Positions 1 to 10,754 of a stretch of 64,000 nt of DNA are shown piece after piece. Source of the stretch: Bacteroidales bacterium UBA3653 (lineage in GTDB: Bacteria; Bacteroidota; Bacteroidia; Bacteroidales; Paludibacteraceae). How positions within the stretch are numbered: position 1 is the stretch's first letter; each line of letters opens with the position of its first letter. The position numbers and the translations under genes are program-made. The stretch spans positions 20,324 through 84,323 of the forward strand of contig DFKE01000009.1 in NCBI GenBank assembly GCA_002373505.1. Direction: 5' to 3'. The notes under the pieces are model-generated. The model was not told the DNA's origin and did not search any database. It saw nothing but the letters and a program-made list of their open reading frames with translations.

Positions 1-3000
1 CAACGTGCATGGGCGCTTGGAACGGCGATCTTGGTTTCAGCTACCCTTTTTGCACAACAATTGACCAATGCGAACTTTGAGGATTGGTCCGGTACTGCTT
101 TCAATGGTGAGGCGCAGCCGAAAGGATGGAACGCTTCTAACGTCGAGCAGGTGGGCATGAAATTCAATTTCGCACACAAGGAAGCTGGCCGCAACGGCGG
201 CTATTGTATGATGGTTCAGGACCAGTCGGTAGGCGCTATGGGTATTACCGAGACCTCGCCGGGCTATTTCTCGATCGGTAAACCATGGGCGTACCTGCCG
301 AGTATCACCCAGATCAACAACGCCACCGCGGGTACATCCGGCGGTCAGAGCAACTGGCATTACCGCCCGGACTCCATGGCGGTGTGGATCAAACGTACGG
401 GAGCCAACTGGAACAAGGAGGATTACTACCTCCTCTATTATGCCTGGGTGAAAGAGGCGAAAGGAACATCCTATAAAGGCAAGAACGGTTCTTGTACCAA
501 CCACTCGGAGACCAACGAGGAGTCGGATATACGTATTGCCATGAACGGCAACGAGTGTAGTACTACGGTTCCCGGCGAGCAGGTGTGCGAAGGTATGTGG
601 CGTGAGCGCGCTAACTACAACAACTGGACGAGAATCGTGCTGCCGATATATTATTTCAACGACAACAAGCCGAACTACATGAATATCATCTTCTCGGCTT
701 CCAACTATCCTAACTTCCGCGCCAATGACGGATTGTACGAGGGTAACTCGTTGTACGTGGATGACGTGAGTCTGATCTATTCGTCCAAGATCCAGAAGCT
801 GTATGTGGACAACAAGGAGTGGAAAGGCTTTGACCCCAACAGCACGGAGATTCAGTATTATTCGCTTGGCGAGAACGCCACCGCGATCCCTACTATCGAG
901 GCGATGCGCGGAGCAGGATCGCTGACAAACGCGAAGGGAACGACCAAGTCTTTCCCCGGACGCAAACTGAGTGGAAACGAGATCACTATCGTTCCCGGAG
1001 ACCTCAACAACACGCCTACGGTCATTACCGTCAAGGCCGAGGACAACTCTAGCACGACGACCTATAGGATTCAGTTCCAGAAAGCTGCCAGCAGCAATGC
1101 TAAGTTGGCGGGAATCACGATTAACGGAGAACCGTTGACCGGCTTCAGCGCAACCAAATACAACTACAGCGTGGATCTGCCGTACGGAACGACTGCCGCT
1201 CCGGTAGTGGAGGCAGAAGGACAGGAGGATGCCCAGACAATCCAAATCACACAGCCGGCATCCGTCAACGGTACCGCAACGATCAAGGTGACCGCAGCAA
1301 ACAAAACAGCCACCCAGACCTATACCATCAACTTCAAGGTGGGGCTCTTGGCGGATAATGAGTTGCAGGATATCTTGGTGAACGGCAAATCCATTCCGGG
1401 ATTCAATCCGTCGCAGACAATCTACAAAGTGTCGCTGCCGGTAGGAACGACCCAGATGCCTTCTGTCACCTATGTGTCCAAATATCCGGCGGGCGAACAG
1501 ACAGTTGTAGCTACTGCGCCGTCGATCATTGACGGAGGCCAGTACACCCTCGCGGTGACAACACCGGGAAACCAGATTGCCAAGGTATATAAACTGAACT
1601 TCAAACTGGAGGAGTCTTCGTATTCCTACCTCAAGACATTGCAGGTGGCAGGCGGTTATATCGCTAATTTCCAACCGGATAACTTCACTTATTATATCAA
1701 CCTCCCGCTCGGTACTACTGCCATTCCGGATATTACTTATACGGTAGGAGACGAGTTCCAGACCGTAGCTGTAACGCCGCTGGGCGCAGGAGTGCTGGAC
1801 GGTACGGTACGTGTGACGGTTACTGCCGGAAACGGAGACCAGTCGGTATATAAACTCGTTTTCTCTACAAAGAAATCGGACAAATCTACGCTGAATAATA
1901 TCTTCATCGGAGGTGTGTCGCTTGAGGGCTTCAGCCCGGATGTGACTTCCTATAACTACGTCCTGCCGGTAGGTACGACCGCTCTTCCTGAGATCACATG
2001 GGAAGCAGGCGATGAGTTCCAGACCGTCTCGCCGACATACGCCGGACCGAACGGCAAGAGCCGTATCACGGTGACAGCCGGAGACGGAAGCACCACCATC
2101 TATATCATCTCTTTCTCCGTGGAGACCTTCAGTGTCAACACACTGGCTTCTCTCGCCGTGGACGGCTATGATATCGGTTTTCAGCCGGAGACCAATGAGT
2201 ACTGGGTGAACCTGCCACAAGGAACTACTTCCCTGCCCGCAGTAAGCTATACGCTGGTCAATGAGAATTTCCAGACCGCTTCTGTCCGTCCGCTAACAGG
2301 AGGTCTCTCCGGCGATTATAAGATCACGGTTCGCCCGAGCAGCGGTGCCAGCAGAACCTATATCATCCATTTCTCGGTGGCTACTTCCACCAACGTGGAC
2401 CTCTCCATGATCTATGTGGGTGGTACGGCATTGGAGAACTTCGACGCGGAAGTGACGGAATATGAGATCACGCTGCCGGAAGGCGTAAGCAAGATTCCTG
2501 CAGTCACCTTCGACAAAGCGGAGACGTCGCAGCGCGTGCTGAGCGTGTTGGACGGTCGTGTACAGACGATAACGGTGACCGCGCAGTCCGGCGCTACACG
2601 TACGTACACCATTACCTTCATTGTGACAGTTTCGGAGAACGCGTATCTCGAGATGATTTACTTAGGTGCCGACAGCGTACCTCTGTCCGGCTTCGTTCCT
2701 ACGACGCTGAACTACGAAGTCCTGCTGGAAGGCGCTACTTGCCCGTTGATCACTGTGAAGAAGGCAGCGGGGCAGCAAGTGACGATCACGGCTCCTTACG
2801 GTGCCGGTGTGGCGCAGATCAAAGTGCAGCCGGAGCAGGGTGCAGCGAATATCTATGAGATCACGTTTAAGGCCGGAGCGGTAGCTTCGGTACGTCTGGC
2901 GGGTATTAAGATAGGCAGCGATACCCTTGCAGACTTCTCTCCTACGACGCTGGAGTATGAGCTCTCTTATGCCGGCGAGCTGCCGACGGTAGAAGGTGAA

Positions 3001-6000
3001 GTAGCAGATCCGTCGCAGACCGTACAGGTCCTCTGGAAAGGCGACACGGCTTCGCTGCATGTCTCCGACGCAGAGGGAAACAAAGCGGCTTATGTCATTC
3101 ATTTCCATCGTGAACTGTCTGCCGACAACGCCCTCGAAGCGATTTATGCCAACGGAGTGCTCATCAACGGCTTTGCTCCGGAGATAAAGAATTACGAGGA
3201 CTCGCTCGAAGCGGGAAGCGCTTATCCTGAGATCAGCTACAAAGCGGCGGCAAACGCACAAGTCGTTTATTTTGGACAAACGGAAAACGGCAAATGGGCG
3301 ATCACAGTGCTTGCCGAAAACGGTACTCCTGCCACCTACACCGTTCGGTTTGTAATCAAGAAATACAATGACGCTACGTTGAAGAACCTGCTGCTGGACG
3401 GCGTGCAGATAGCCGGTTTCGATCCTGCTACGCTGAACTATACGCAAGATATCGATGAGGGCGCCAGACTGCCGAAACTGACGGTAGAGGCACGCGAGGG
3501 TCAGACGATCATGCAAGGTAACATGGATGATAGTCATCAACAAATCATCGTTCTCGCGGAGAGCGGTGCTACCAAGACATATACCGTCACCTATAACCGC
3601 GTTCAGAGTAGCAATGCTCTTCTGGCGGACATCCTCATCAACGGTGTCAGCATAGAGGGCTTTGACCCGGACACTACCCACTACGAGGATTCGATTGCAT
3701 GGCGCAGCCGTTTCGTACCCCATGTGTTCCCGGTAGGTCAACTGCCGAACCAGACGATCACGACGTATTTCAGCCGCCCGAACGGCACGACGAAGATACA
3801 TGTAGTAGCCCAGGACGGCGTGACGAGCAAGGATTACTTCGTTGCGTTCCCGGTTCGCAAATCCAATAACACCGCGCTCGGGGATCTGTACCTCTCTTCC
3901 GAAGATGCAGAGATAGTTTTCCGTGCCAACAAGACGGATTATGAAGTGATCCTGCCGTATAGCGCTGAGGCTTGTCCGCAGATGGTGTTTGAGAAAGACG
4001 AACCGGAGCAACGGATAGACGTGATCTCACGTCCGATCGGTCAGACCAGCCAGATCATCGTGACTGCAGAGAACGGCGACACACGCACCTATAACATCCT
4101 CTTCAAACGCGAAGTGCTCAAGACCAAGAACCTGCTCTCCATGATTCGAATCAAGGAACTGGATCAGGAACTGAGCCTGAAGGATAAAGCAAAACGCGAC
4201 TTCGACGTCGAAATGCCGTTCGGCTCTCGTTCGCTGACCATAGAGTACGAGAAATCCTACGAGGCACAAACGGTATTCATCCAGCCGGGTGGAGTACACA
4301 ACCCGACGATCATTACCGTCAAAGCGAACAACGATACCGTAGCGGATGAGATTTATACCATTCACCCGATAGTTCCTACTGCCGATCCCGCTGTACTGAC
4401 CGATATTAAGGTAAACGGCACTACAATCGCTGGTTTTGAACGCGAGCACTTCTCGTATATCGTAAAGGTAACAGATAAGCCGATTCTCCGATACACACTC
4501 AACAAGGGCGCAGAAATCAATATCTTAGATCAGACATCCAAACATTGGAAGGCGGAAGTAACATACGGTAATCGCACTAATACATATGAGATATGGTATT
4601 ATTACCAGAACGATGTCATTCCGAATGCCAATTTGGACGACTGGAGTGCTAAAACGAAATATAACAATAAAAACAAGCCAAAGGGTTGGAATGTGATAGC
4701 TGATGCTGCTGATAAATATATAACAGATAAAACTGGTGAAGAATGTCAAAAAGCATCTGATGGTAGTGTATATTTGCCTACCACGTATAGGACGATGTGT
4801 TGCCGTAACGTGCCTGCTTTCATGGCATTGGGTACTATTTCCGGTACTCTGAATACACAAAATGCCTTTACGTATAGTGGCGGTATCGTATTCCGTAATT
4901 CGCCGGATTATTTGAGTATTCGTTACAAAGCACCTACTGTACATAATAGCAACCATTTGATATACATACTCCAGGGAACAGAAGGTGAGTTTGTCATTGA
5001 TTCTACTGATACTAAATCTTTCAATAATTTTAAAGTTAAGACTTTGAATTTGAGAGGCGCAAATGAGGCGGCTGGAGAACCTACGCTGTTAAACATCGTT
5101 CTTAACTCATATAGTGGAACATCGGGAGACTTGGGAACAGCAGGATTTGGTACAGTTTCAGAAATGTATGTCGATTGGTTGCAATTCTCCTTCAACCATA
5201 CTCTCGCTTCGATGAAGGTTGATGAGTTTGACGCAAAGAAAGACGGCAACGCTTTCTCGGCTACCCTGACGGATCCGGAGCGTATTGAGAAACCGATACT
5301 CTCTTTTACAGGAGAAGTAAGCGATCAGGCGCAAGATGTTGTCTGGTCGGCACCGACCAAGGATGCGGACTTCGAGACCCGCACCGCTACTATCCGCAAC
5401 TGGGCGGAGAACGGAGTGGACTACACCGACTATACGCTGACGGTTAAACGTCCGCTCGACACGCGTAACGAGTTGGCTAACCTTCTCTTGGACACCGTCA
5501 TGATCAACGGTTTTGCTACCAACAAGACCGATTATGTTGTGACCCTGCCGGCTTCGCGTCGTAACTTACCGGACATCCAGCCTGTACCTTCTTCCTCCTT
5601 ACAACAGGTAACAACCTCCTTCAACCCTGCTGATTCTACCGTAACGATCACCGTTACGCCGGAGAAGGGTGAAGTGCTGGTTTATACCGTTAAGTTTACC
5701 TCTCCGCGCAGCAACGACGTTACGCTGACAAATATCATCGCAGACGGCTTGACTTACGACCCGGATGTGAAGACCTACGAACTGGCGGCAGAGCAAATGC
5801 CTGTTATCTCGTTCGTTAAGAAATCCGACCTTCAGGAAGTGTCGCTGCAGAACGGCGTACTGACCGTTACCGCAGAGGACGGAACGAAAGGTACCTATAC
5901 TATTACGCGCGTAGATCCTGTTATCGCGCCGAATGGTACAATCCATGAGTTCTCACTCGGAGATAACGTGATAGCTGACTTCGGTGCGGCTAACTTCACA

Positions 6001-9000
6001 AAGGATGAGGCGAGACCGGCTCAGGCCGTGTCCTTCATCCGTGAGCAGGATGCAGACTCCGTGATCTTCGTCCAGACCGAGACACAGATGACATGGGCTG
6101 TGCCGGGTACAGGCAAGACCTATACTTGGTCCTATCCTTCTGCGCTTTCGAATAACACCAAACTGGCACAGATCCTGATGGATGAAGCGAACTACAACGA
6201 CTTCGTGCCGGAGCTCAGCGACGATCTGTACGAGATTTATGCCGACACGACGCTGCTCTTGGAGGCCGTTGCAGCGGAAGACAAACAGCATATTGTCACC
6301 ACGCAGGCTATCGTGAATGAAGACGAAGGCGTCACGGAAGGCGTTGAATATACCATCGCCGTTACGGCGGAAGACGGTGTTACTACCCGAACCTACCGTG
6401 TCCGCGTCCTGCGGCCGAAGAGCAGCGATGCTTCGTTGGCTGGTATCATGCTGGATAGCGTGCTCATCGACGGATTTGACCCTGCTACGGATACTTATAC
6501 GGTTACCCTGCCTCTGCCGGCTGACGGTGTGAAACGTGTTCAACCGCAGATGCCGAATATATCGTATGTCGCCGCTAACGCAGGACAGAAGATATCTGTT
6601 GAGCCTGCCAAACTGGGCGAACCTATCGTCTTCACTGTCGAGTCGGAGGACCGCAAGGCTACCAAGTATTACAACCTCACCGTCAATGCCGAGCCGAGTC
6701 ACTGCGTGGATCTGACGGGCATAACCGTCAACGGCGAAGCAATCCAGGGGGATAAGGACGAGCACTTTGAGTCGGGCCGTCACTTCTATTCGCTCTCACT
6801 CAAGACGAGCCAGATAGACGTGGATTATACCTCCGACGACCGCTTCCAGAAAGTGACGATTGTCCGTACCGACCTGGAGGAAGGTAGCAAGTACCGCTAT
6901 GTGCTGCATGTCGAGGCGGAGGATGGTATTACTACCGCCGACTATCAGGTAAATATCTATGTCGAGAACAAATCCAACGACCGTACGCTGGCGAACATTA
7001 CATTGGACGGTAAGAACTTCGTGGACTTCGAACGTGCGCTGAATGAAGACCTCGCGTTCGACCCGGATAACAATAACTATACCATCAACCTGCCGTCCGG
7101 AACAACACTCCTGCCCGAGGTGAACGCACAACTGAAGATGGACGGTCAGACGGTAGAAATTGACCAACAAGGCGACTCCGTTCTGCTGAATGTAACCGCG
7201 GTGGATGGTACGACGAAAAACCAATACGTGCTGCACTTCGTAGTGCCTCTGTCCAAGAACGCGAACCTCAGCATGATCTTCCTTGACGGCGAGCCGTTGC
7301 CTTCGTTCGATCCTGCTTACTACTTCTATCAGGTGGACCTGCCTGTAGGTACGTACGAACTGCCGGAAGTAGTGGCGCAGAAAGCGGAGGTGGTACAGAA
7401 GATTCTGTCCACGGAGGTGGATACGGATAAAAACCGGGTTACTATTAAGGTACAGGCGGAAGATCCTGCTACCCGTGAGAACACCTACGTCGTTGTCTTC
7501 CGTTTCACCCAGTCCGATGCAGATACACTGGCTATGATTTATCAGGATGGTAAGGCGCTTGAGGGCTTTGCTCCGCAAAACAAATATTACACTCTGACCC
7601 TGCCGGTAGGTACTATGGCATTCCCGGAACTGGGTTGGGAGGAAGCAGACGACTGGCAGACCGTGACGATGGACACCGTTGAGTCCACAGCTAACCAGCT
7701 CATCCGCCAGATCATTGTTACTTCCGAGAGCGGAAAGAAGAATACCTACACGGTTTCTTATACGATTGAGAAATCGGATGTGGACTGGCTGCAAATGATT
7801 TTCATTGACCAGAAGCAACTCGCTGATTTCGACGCGGCTACCTATGAGTATTATTACGAACTGACCGCTTCGTATGCAGCGGAACTCAATGGTCAGCTGC
7901 CTGCGGTTGAGTACCTCAGCGGCGATGAGTATCAGAGCGTGCTCGTTTCGCAGGTTCGCGACTCCTTGGAGAGCAAGTCGCTTGGTTACAAGACGGTTAT
8001 TACAGTAACAGCTGCTACAGGCGCTACGAGGACCTACACGATCCATTATCCGGTTCAGAAATCCGGCGAAGCAACGCTGAATATGATTAACCTTGCCGGA
8101 AAGCCGCTGGCTAACTACGATGCTGAGCGCTTCAACTACAGAGTGGAGATAGATGTGGAAGCTTCCGTTCCTGTTGTCACGGTTATCAAGAAAGAGGAGA
8201 TCCAGGTGGTTGAGATCACGATTAATGAAGACGTTGTTACCGTGCTGGTAACTGCGGAAGACGGTACGCAGGCTACTTATACCCTGACCTTCGAACGCAT
8301 CATGTCTTCTATTACTACTCTCCAGGATATCATCCTCCGCGACGAAGAGGGCGTTCAGCTGCCTGCAGCGCAGTTCCCATTCCGCTATGACAAGTATAGC
8401 TATACAATCGATATCCCGTACTCGGCGGAGAAACCGCTGGAGGAGCAACTGCCTTCTGTGGAGACCATAGTAAGAGACCCGCAGCAGATGACGGATAGCG
8501 TTCATTACCTCCTGCCGAACGGAGATATCCAGGTGGATATTACCGTCACGGCTCCTAACGGAGAGAACCAGGCTATCTATTCGCTCGTCTTCCATTTCCT
8601 GAAGCCGACGGATGCTACCTTGGTGAATGTCCTGATCAAAGACGAGGAACTGGTAGGTTTCCTGCCTCTCCAGACCGAGTATATGTATGCGCACCCGTAC
8701 GGGTCGGATTCGACGGACTTCTTCTCTGCAGCGGATGTACAGGCGCTGCTCAGCGACCCGCTGGCTACCTATACGATCACGGACAACGAGGAAGGAACGA
8801 TCTTCATCCGTGTAGTAGCGCAGGACGGCAATACCGAGATCACTTATACTATCTCCCAGTCGATCGCCAAAGATAACGATTGCTTCTTGAGCGCGATCCT
8901 TCTGGACGGGGATTCAATTAGCAATTTCGCCTCGGATGTCACCTTCTATACTTATTACCTCCGCGAGGGTGCTACTGCGCCGGGCGTAGAAGCAATACCG

Positions 9001-9483
9001 CATTCGGAGAATGCCGAGGTGTCGGTTCGTGAGGTTTCTGCCGGAGATACATGTATGATTATTGTTACGGCGGACGATGGATCCGAGATGCACTATTATA
9101 TCCATTTTGCGATCTCTTCCATCAACGAGACGCTCGAACCCACGGCGAACGACGTAGTGATCAAGCGTCTGCCCGGTACGAACCAGCTCTTTGTAGGTAC
9201 GATTCGCAAGGACGTTCATTTCGCCCTCTTCGATCAGAACGGACACCGTCTCTTCTACGAGAAAGTGCCTACGGCAGACCCGAACGATGTAGATCTGGTA
9301 GAAGACCTGGTAACGGGAGAACGCCTTAATGATGTACTGAATACCGGCTCCGGTCTGATAGTGGATATAAATCCGGGGCAGATATATTTCTATACCTTCC
9401 TCTACGGCGACAAGACCTTCATGCAAATGCTCAAGGGTGACACCGCCAAGAGACTGGTATCCGGCAAAATTATCTGCCAATAA
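1..9483 (+). CDS. Giant secreted multi-repeat surface protein (5' end outside window)
   Basis: The frame is open from base 1, and the first codons read like the end of a signal peptide (hydrophobic stretch ending in ATLFAQQ), so the start codon is probably just upstream. Over 3,150 residues are visible. After an N-terminal domain beginning NANFEDW, which resembles the carbohydrate-associated PCMD-type beta-sandwich of Bacteroidales (inference), there are about 30 repeats of 75-100 residues. Each begins like L..I.VNG..I.GF.P, continues Y.V.LP.GTT.LP and ends with a TYTI.F strand, as in cadherin-like/Ig-like beta-sandwich repeats. A second NANLDDWS domain interrupts the repeats near residues 1526-1725. 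The last ~100 residues differ from the repeats and could be a secretion/anchoring domain. Role: probably an extended cell-surface adhesin or glycan-binding stalk; the ligand is unknown. A terminator follows directly. Confidence 0.8.
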   Translation, partial: QRAWALGTAILVSATLFAQQLTNANFEDWSGTAFNGEAQPKGWNASNVEQVGMKFNFAHKEAGRNGGYCMMVQDQSVGAMGITETSPGYFSIGKPWAYLPSITQINNATAGTSGGQSNWHYRPDSMAVWIKRTGANWNKEDYYLLYYAWVKEAKGTSYKGKNGSCTNHSETNEESDIRIAMNGNECSTTVPGEQVCEGMWRERANYNNWTRIVLPIYYFNDNKPNYMNIIFSASNYPNFRANDGLYEGNSLYVDDVSLIYSSKIQKLYVDNKEWKGFDPNSTEIQYYSLGENATAIPTIEAMRGAGSLTNAKGTTKSFPGRKLSGNEITIVPGDLNNTPTVITVKAEDNSSTTTYRIQFQKAASSNAKLAGITINGEPLTGFSATKYNYSVDLPYGTTAAPVVEAEGQEDAQTIQITQPASVNGTATIKVTAANKTATQTYTINFKVGLLADNELQDILVNGKSIPGFNPSQTIYKVSLPVGTTQMPSVTYVSKYPAGEQTVVATAPSIIDGGQYTLAVTTPGNQIAKVYKLNFKLEESSYSYLKTLQVAGGYIANFQPDNFTYYINLPLGTTAIPDITYTVGDEFQTVAVTPLGAGVLDGTVRVTVTAGNGDQSVYKLVFSTKKSDKSTLNNIFIGGVSLEGFSPDVTSYNYVLPVGTTALPEITWEAGDEFQTVSPTYAGPNGKSRITVTAGDGSTTIYIISFSVETFSVNTLASLAVDGYDIGFQPETNEYWVNLPQGTTSLPAVSYTLVNENFQTASVRPLTGGLSGDYKITVRPSSGASRTYIIHFSVATSTNVDLSMIYVGGTALENFDAEVTEYEITLPEGVSKIPAVTFDKAETSQRVLSVLDGRVQTITVTAQSGATRTYTITFIVTVSENAYLEMIYLGADSVPLSGFVPTTLNYEVLLEGATCPLITVKKAAGQQVTITAPYGAGVAQIKVQPEQGAANIYEITFKAGAVASVRLAGIKIGSDTLADFSPTTLEYELSYAGELPTVEGEVADPSQTVQVLWKGDTASLHVSDAEGNKAAYVIHFHRELSADNALEAIYANGVLINGFAPEIKNYEDSLEAGSAYPEISYKAAANAQVVYFGQTENGKWAITVLAENGTPATYTVRFVIKKYNDATLKNLLLDGVQIAGFDPATLNYTQDIDEGARLPKLTVEAREGQTIMQGNMDDSHQQIIVLAESGATKTYTVTYNRVQSSNALLADILINGVSIEGFDPDTTHYEDSIAWRSRFVPHVFPVGQLPNQTITTYFSRPNGTTKIHVVAQDGVTSKDYFVAFPVRKSNNTALGDLYLSSEDAEIVFRANKTDYEVILPYSAEACPQMVFEKDEPEQRIDVISRPIGQTSQIIVTAENGDTRTYNILFKREVLKTKNLLSMIRIKELDQELSLKDKAKRDFDVEMPFGSRSLTIEYEKSYEAQTVFIQPGGVHNPTIITVKANNDTVADEIYTIHPIVPTADPAVLTDIKVNGTTIAGFEREHFSYIVKVTDKPILRYTLNKGAEINILDQTSKHWKAEVTYGNRTNTYEIWYYYQNDVIPNANLDDWSAKTKYNNKNKPKGWNVIADAADKYITDKTGEECQKASDGSVYLPTTYRTMCCRNVPAFMALGTISGTLNTQNAFTYSGGIVFRNSPDYLSIRYKAPTVHNSNHLIYILQGTEGEFVIDSTDTKSFNNFKVKTLNLRGANEAAGEPTLLNIVLNSYSGTSGDLGTAGFGTVSEMYVDWLQFSFNHTLASMKVDEFDAKKDGNAFSATLTDPERIEKPILSFTGEVSDQAQDVVWSAPTKDADFETRTATIRNWAENGVDYTDYTLTVKRPLDTRNELANLLLDTVMINGFATNKTDYVVTLPASRRNLPDIQPVPSSSLQQVTTSFNPADSTVTITVTPEKGEVLVYTVKFTSPRSNDVTLTNIIADGLTYDPDVKTYELAAEQMPVISFVKKSDLQEVSLQNGVLTVTAEDGTKGTYTITRVDPVIAPNGTIHEFSLGDNVIADFGAANFTKDEARPAQAVSFIREQDADSVIFVQTETQMTWAVPGTGKTYTWSYPSALSNNTKLAQILMDEANYNDFVPELSDDLYEIYADTTLLLEAVAAEDKQHIVTTQAIVNEDEGVTEGVEYTIAVTAEDGVTTRTYRVRVLRPKSSDASLAGIMLDSVLIDGFDPATDTYTVTLPLPADGVKRVQPQMPNISYVAANAGQKISVEPAKLGEPIVFTVESEDRKATKYYNLTVNAEPSHCVDLTGITVNGEAIQGDKDEHFESGRHFYSLSLKTSQIDVDYTSDDRFQKVTIVRTDLEEGSKYRYVLHVEAEDGITTADYQVNIYVENKSNDRTLANITLDGKNFVDFERALNEDLAFDPDNNNYTINLPSGTTLLPEVNAQLKMDGQTVEIDQQGDSVLLNVTAVDGTTKNQYVLHFVVPLSKNANLSMIFLDGEPLPSFDPAYYFYQVDLPVGTYELPEVVAQKAEVVQKILSTEVDTDKNRVTIKVQAEDPATRENTYVVVFRFTQSDADTLAMIYQDGKALEGFAPQNKYYTLTLPVGTMAFPELGWEEADDWQTVTMDTVESTANQLIRQIIVTSESGKKNTYTVSYTIEKSDVDWLQMIFIDQKQLADFDAATYEYYYELTASYAAELNGQLPAVEYLSGDEYQSVLVSQVRDSLESKSLGYKTVITVTAATGATRTYTIHYPVQKSGEATLNMINLAGKPLANYDAERFNYRVEIDVEASVPVVTVIKKEEIQVVEITINEDVVTVLVTAEDGTQATYTLTFERIMSSITTLQDIILRDEEGVQLPAAQFPFRYDKYSYTIDIPYSAEKPLEEQLPSVETIVRDPQQMTDSVHYLLPNGDIQVDITVTAPNGENQAIYSLVFHFLKPTDATLVNVLIKDEELVGFLPLQTEYMYAHPYGSDSTDFFSAADVQALLSDPLATYTITDNEEGTIFIRVVAQDGNTEITYTISQSIAKDNDCFLSAILLDGDSISNFASDVTFYTYYLREGATAPGVEAIPHSENAEVSVREVSAGDTCMIIVTADDGSEMHYYIHFAISSINETLEPTANDVVIKRLPGTNQLFVGTIRKDVHFALFDQNGHRLFYEKVPTADPNDVDLVEDLVTGERLNDVLNTGSGLIVDINPGQIYFYTFLYGDKTFMQMLKGDTAKRLVSGKIICQ

Positions 9484-9513
9484 GCCTGAAAATAAGTTAC
9501 AATTTTGAAAAAG

Positions 9514-9547
9514 TCCCACATATATTTGCGTATGTGGGATTTTTTTT
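9514..9547 (+). terminator. Rho-independent terminator after the giant gene
   Basis: Perfect 9-bp stem TCCCACATA / TATGTGGGA (9514-9522 with 9531-9539), 8-nt loop, then a T tract. It starts 31 bases after the stop codon. Its loop contains the -33 element of the next promoter. Confidence 0.85.
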
Positions 9548-9556
9548 GTAATTTTG
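9526..9556 (+). promoter_or_regulatory. Promoter of the glycolipid cluster, nested in the terminator
   Basis: TTG at 9526-9528, exactly 20 nt, then TAATTTTG at 9549-9556, the Bacteroidota -33/-7 pattern. The TTG lies in the terminator loop and the spacer covers the 3' stem arm and T tract. The ATG is 30 nt downstream. Confidence 0.75.
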
Positions 9557-9585
9557 CCGCCCAAAGTAAATCATCATAAATCAAT

Positions 9586-10749
9586 ATGACTGAAAAACAT
9601 ACCAAGAAACGTGTGCTGGTGACTTATATCGAGGCGGGTTTTGGCCATATTACTACGGCTAATTCTATCGCAGACGCTATTGACGCGCTCCACGACCCCG
9701 ATATAGAGGTGATTCGCAAATATACCTTTCAGGCTCATCCTTCTTTGCTAAAACTGGAGAAGCAGTTCATCCGTGATGTCAAATGGGCGAACACCTTCCC
9801 CTGGCATAACTATATCCAGATGGCGGCTACCCATATCTTCGGTATTCATAATTCCTTGCCGTTTGTGGTCAATACGTTATATCGCCGCCAGAGAAAGGTA
9901 TATTTTGATATTCTGAAAGAGATTCAGCCGGATATTATTATTGACACCCACTACCTGACTTCCTTCCTCGCTACCCAGTATAGGGACATGGTGGACCCGC
10001 ATGTCAAGGTGGTTACTTACGATCCCGATAACAACGTACATAACTGGTGGAATATCCGCGTAGATAAATTTGTGGTCAACTGCCGTCTGGCTTTCCACGA
10101 CGCGCTGCGCCATGATTTTACCCGCAAGCAACTGATGATTGTGCCTTTTGTGACCCGCAAGGAGATCATGGACGTGACGGAGGACAAGTCTTTCTACCGC
10201 GCCAAATACGAACTGCCACAAGACCGCTTTACCGTAATGGTGGCGGCTGGCGGGTACGGCCGCTCCGGCATGAGCAGGGTGGTGATGGCGTTGCTGGCGC
10301 ATGTCAAGCATCCGATTACGCTGATCGCTGTCTGCGGTACGAACAAACGGCTTTATCACCGTCTGATGAAACTCAGGGACCGTGTGGCTCCTAAGATCGA
10401 CTTACGCCCGTATGAGTTCGTGCCTAAGGTATATGAACTGAATCGGGCGTCAGATGTCTTGCTGACCAAGGGAGGACCTAACGCCATGCTGGATAGTGCG
10501 CTGATGGGGGTTCCTATCGGTGTCTTCTATTGCGCCTCCCATATCGAATATGAATCGATGCACCTCTTTACCTCGATTCTTAACTGCGGACGTTTCTTCA
10601 CCCAGTCGCACCGGATTGTCCGTTGGGTGAATGAATGTGTGACGGACCCCTCCATCCTGGATATATACAAGGAGGCGGAGGAAGCTATCCGCAATGACGG
10701 AAACGGAGCCGTGAACATAGCGAAATTTATCCAAACATACGAAGCATAA
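9586..10749 (+). CDS. UgtP/MGDG-synthase-like glycosyltransferase (GT28 type)
   Basis: 387 residues. The N-terminus VLVTYIEAGFGHITTANSI matches the acceptor-binding half of monogalactosyldiacylglycerol synthases and processive diacylglycerol glucosyltransferases, including the G.GH motif. The C-terminal half has the nucleotide-sugar signatures VMVAAGGYGRSGM (near 220) and LTKGGPNAMLDSALMGVP (near 300). By family knowledge it should transfer a sugar from UDP-sugar to a lipid at the inner face of the membrane. It is the first gene of a three-gene unit: 5 bases separate it from a YbhN-type membrane protein, which suggests synthesis plus handling of a glycolipid. Donor and acceptor cannot be told from sequence. 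Family assignment is firm. Confidence 0.85.
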   Translation: MTEKHTKKRVLVTYIEAGFGHITTANSIADAIDALHDPDIEVIRKYTFQAHPSLLKLEKQFIRDVKWANTFPWHNYIQMAATHIFGIHNSLPFVVNTLYRRQRKVYFDILKEIQPDIIIDTHYLTSFLATQYRDMVDPHVKVVTYDPDNNVHNWWNIRVDKFVVNCRLAFHDALRHDFTRKQLMIVPFVTRKEIMDVTEDKSFYRAKYELPQDRFTVMVAAGGYGRSGMSRVVMALLAHVKHPITLIAVCGTNKRLYHRLMKLRDRVAPKIDLRPYEFVPKVYELNRASDVLLTKGGPNAMLDSALMGVPIGVFYCASHIEYESMHLFTSILNCGRFFTQSHRIVRWVNECVTDPSILDIYKEAEEAIRNDGNGAVNIAKFIQTYEA

Positions 10750-10754
10750 ACCCG

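Noticed and set aside
37..2220. Long minus-strand frames opposite the giant gene (also 2662-4011, 6796-8694)
   Set aside because: They lie exactly opposite a coherent repeat protein, are Arg/Leu/Val-rich shadow translations without motifs, and come from the G/C-ending codons of the real gene.
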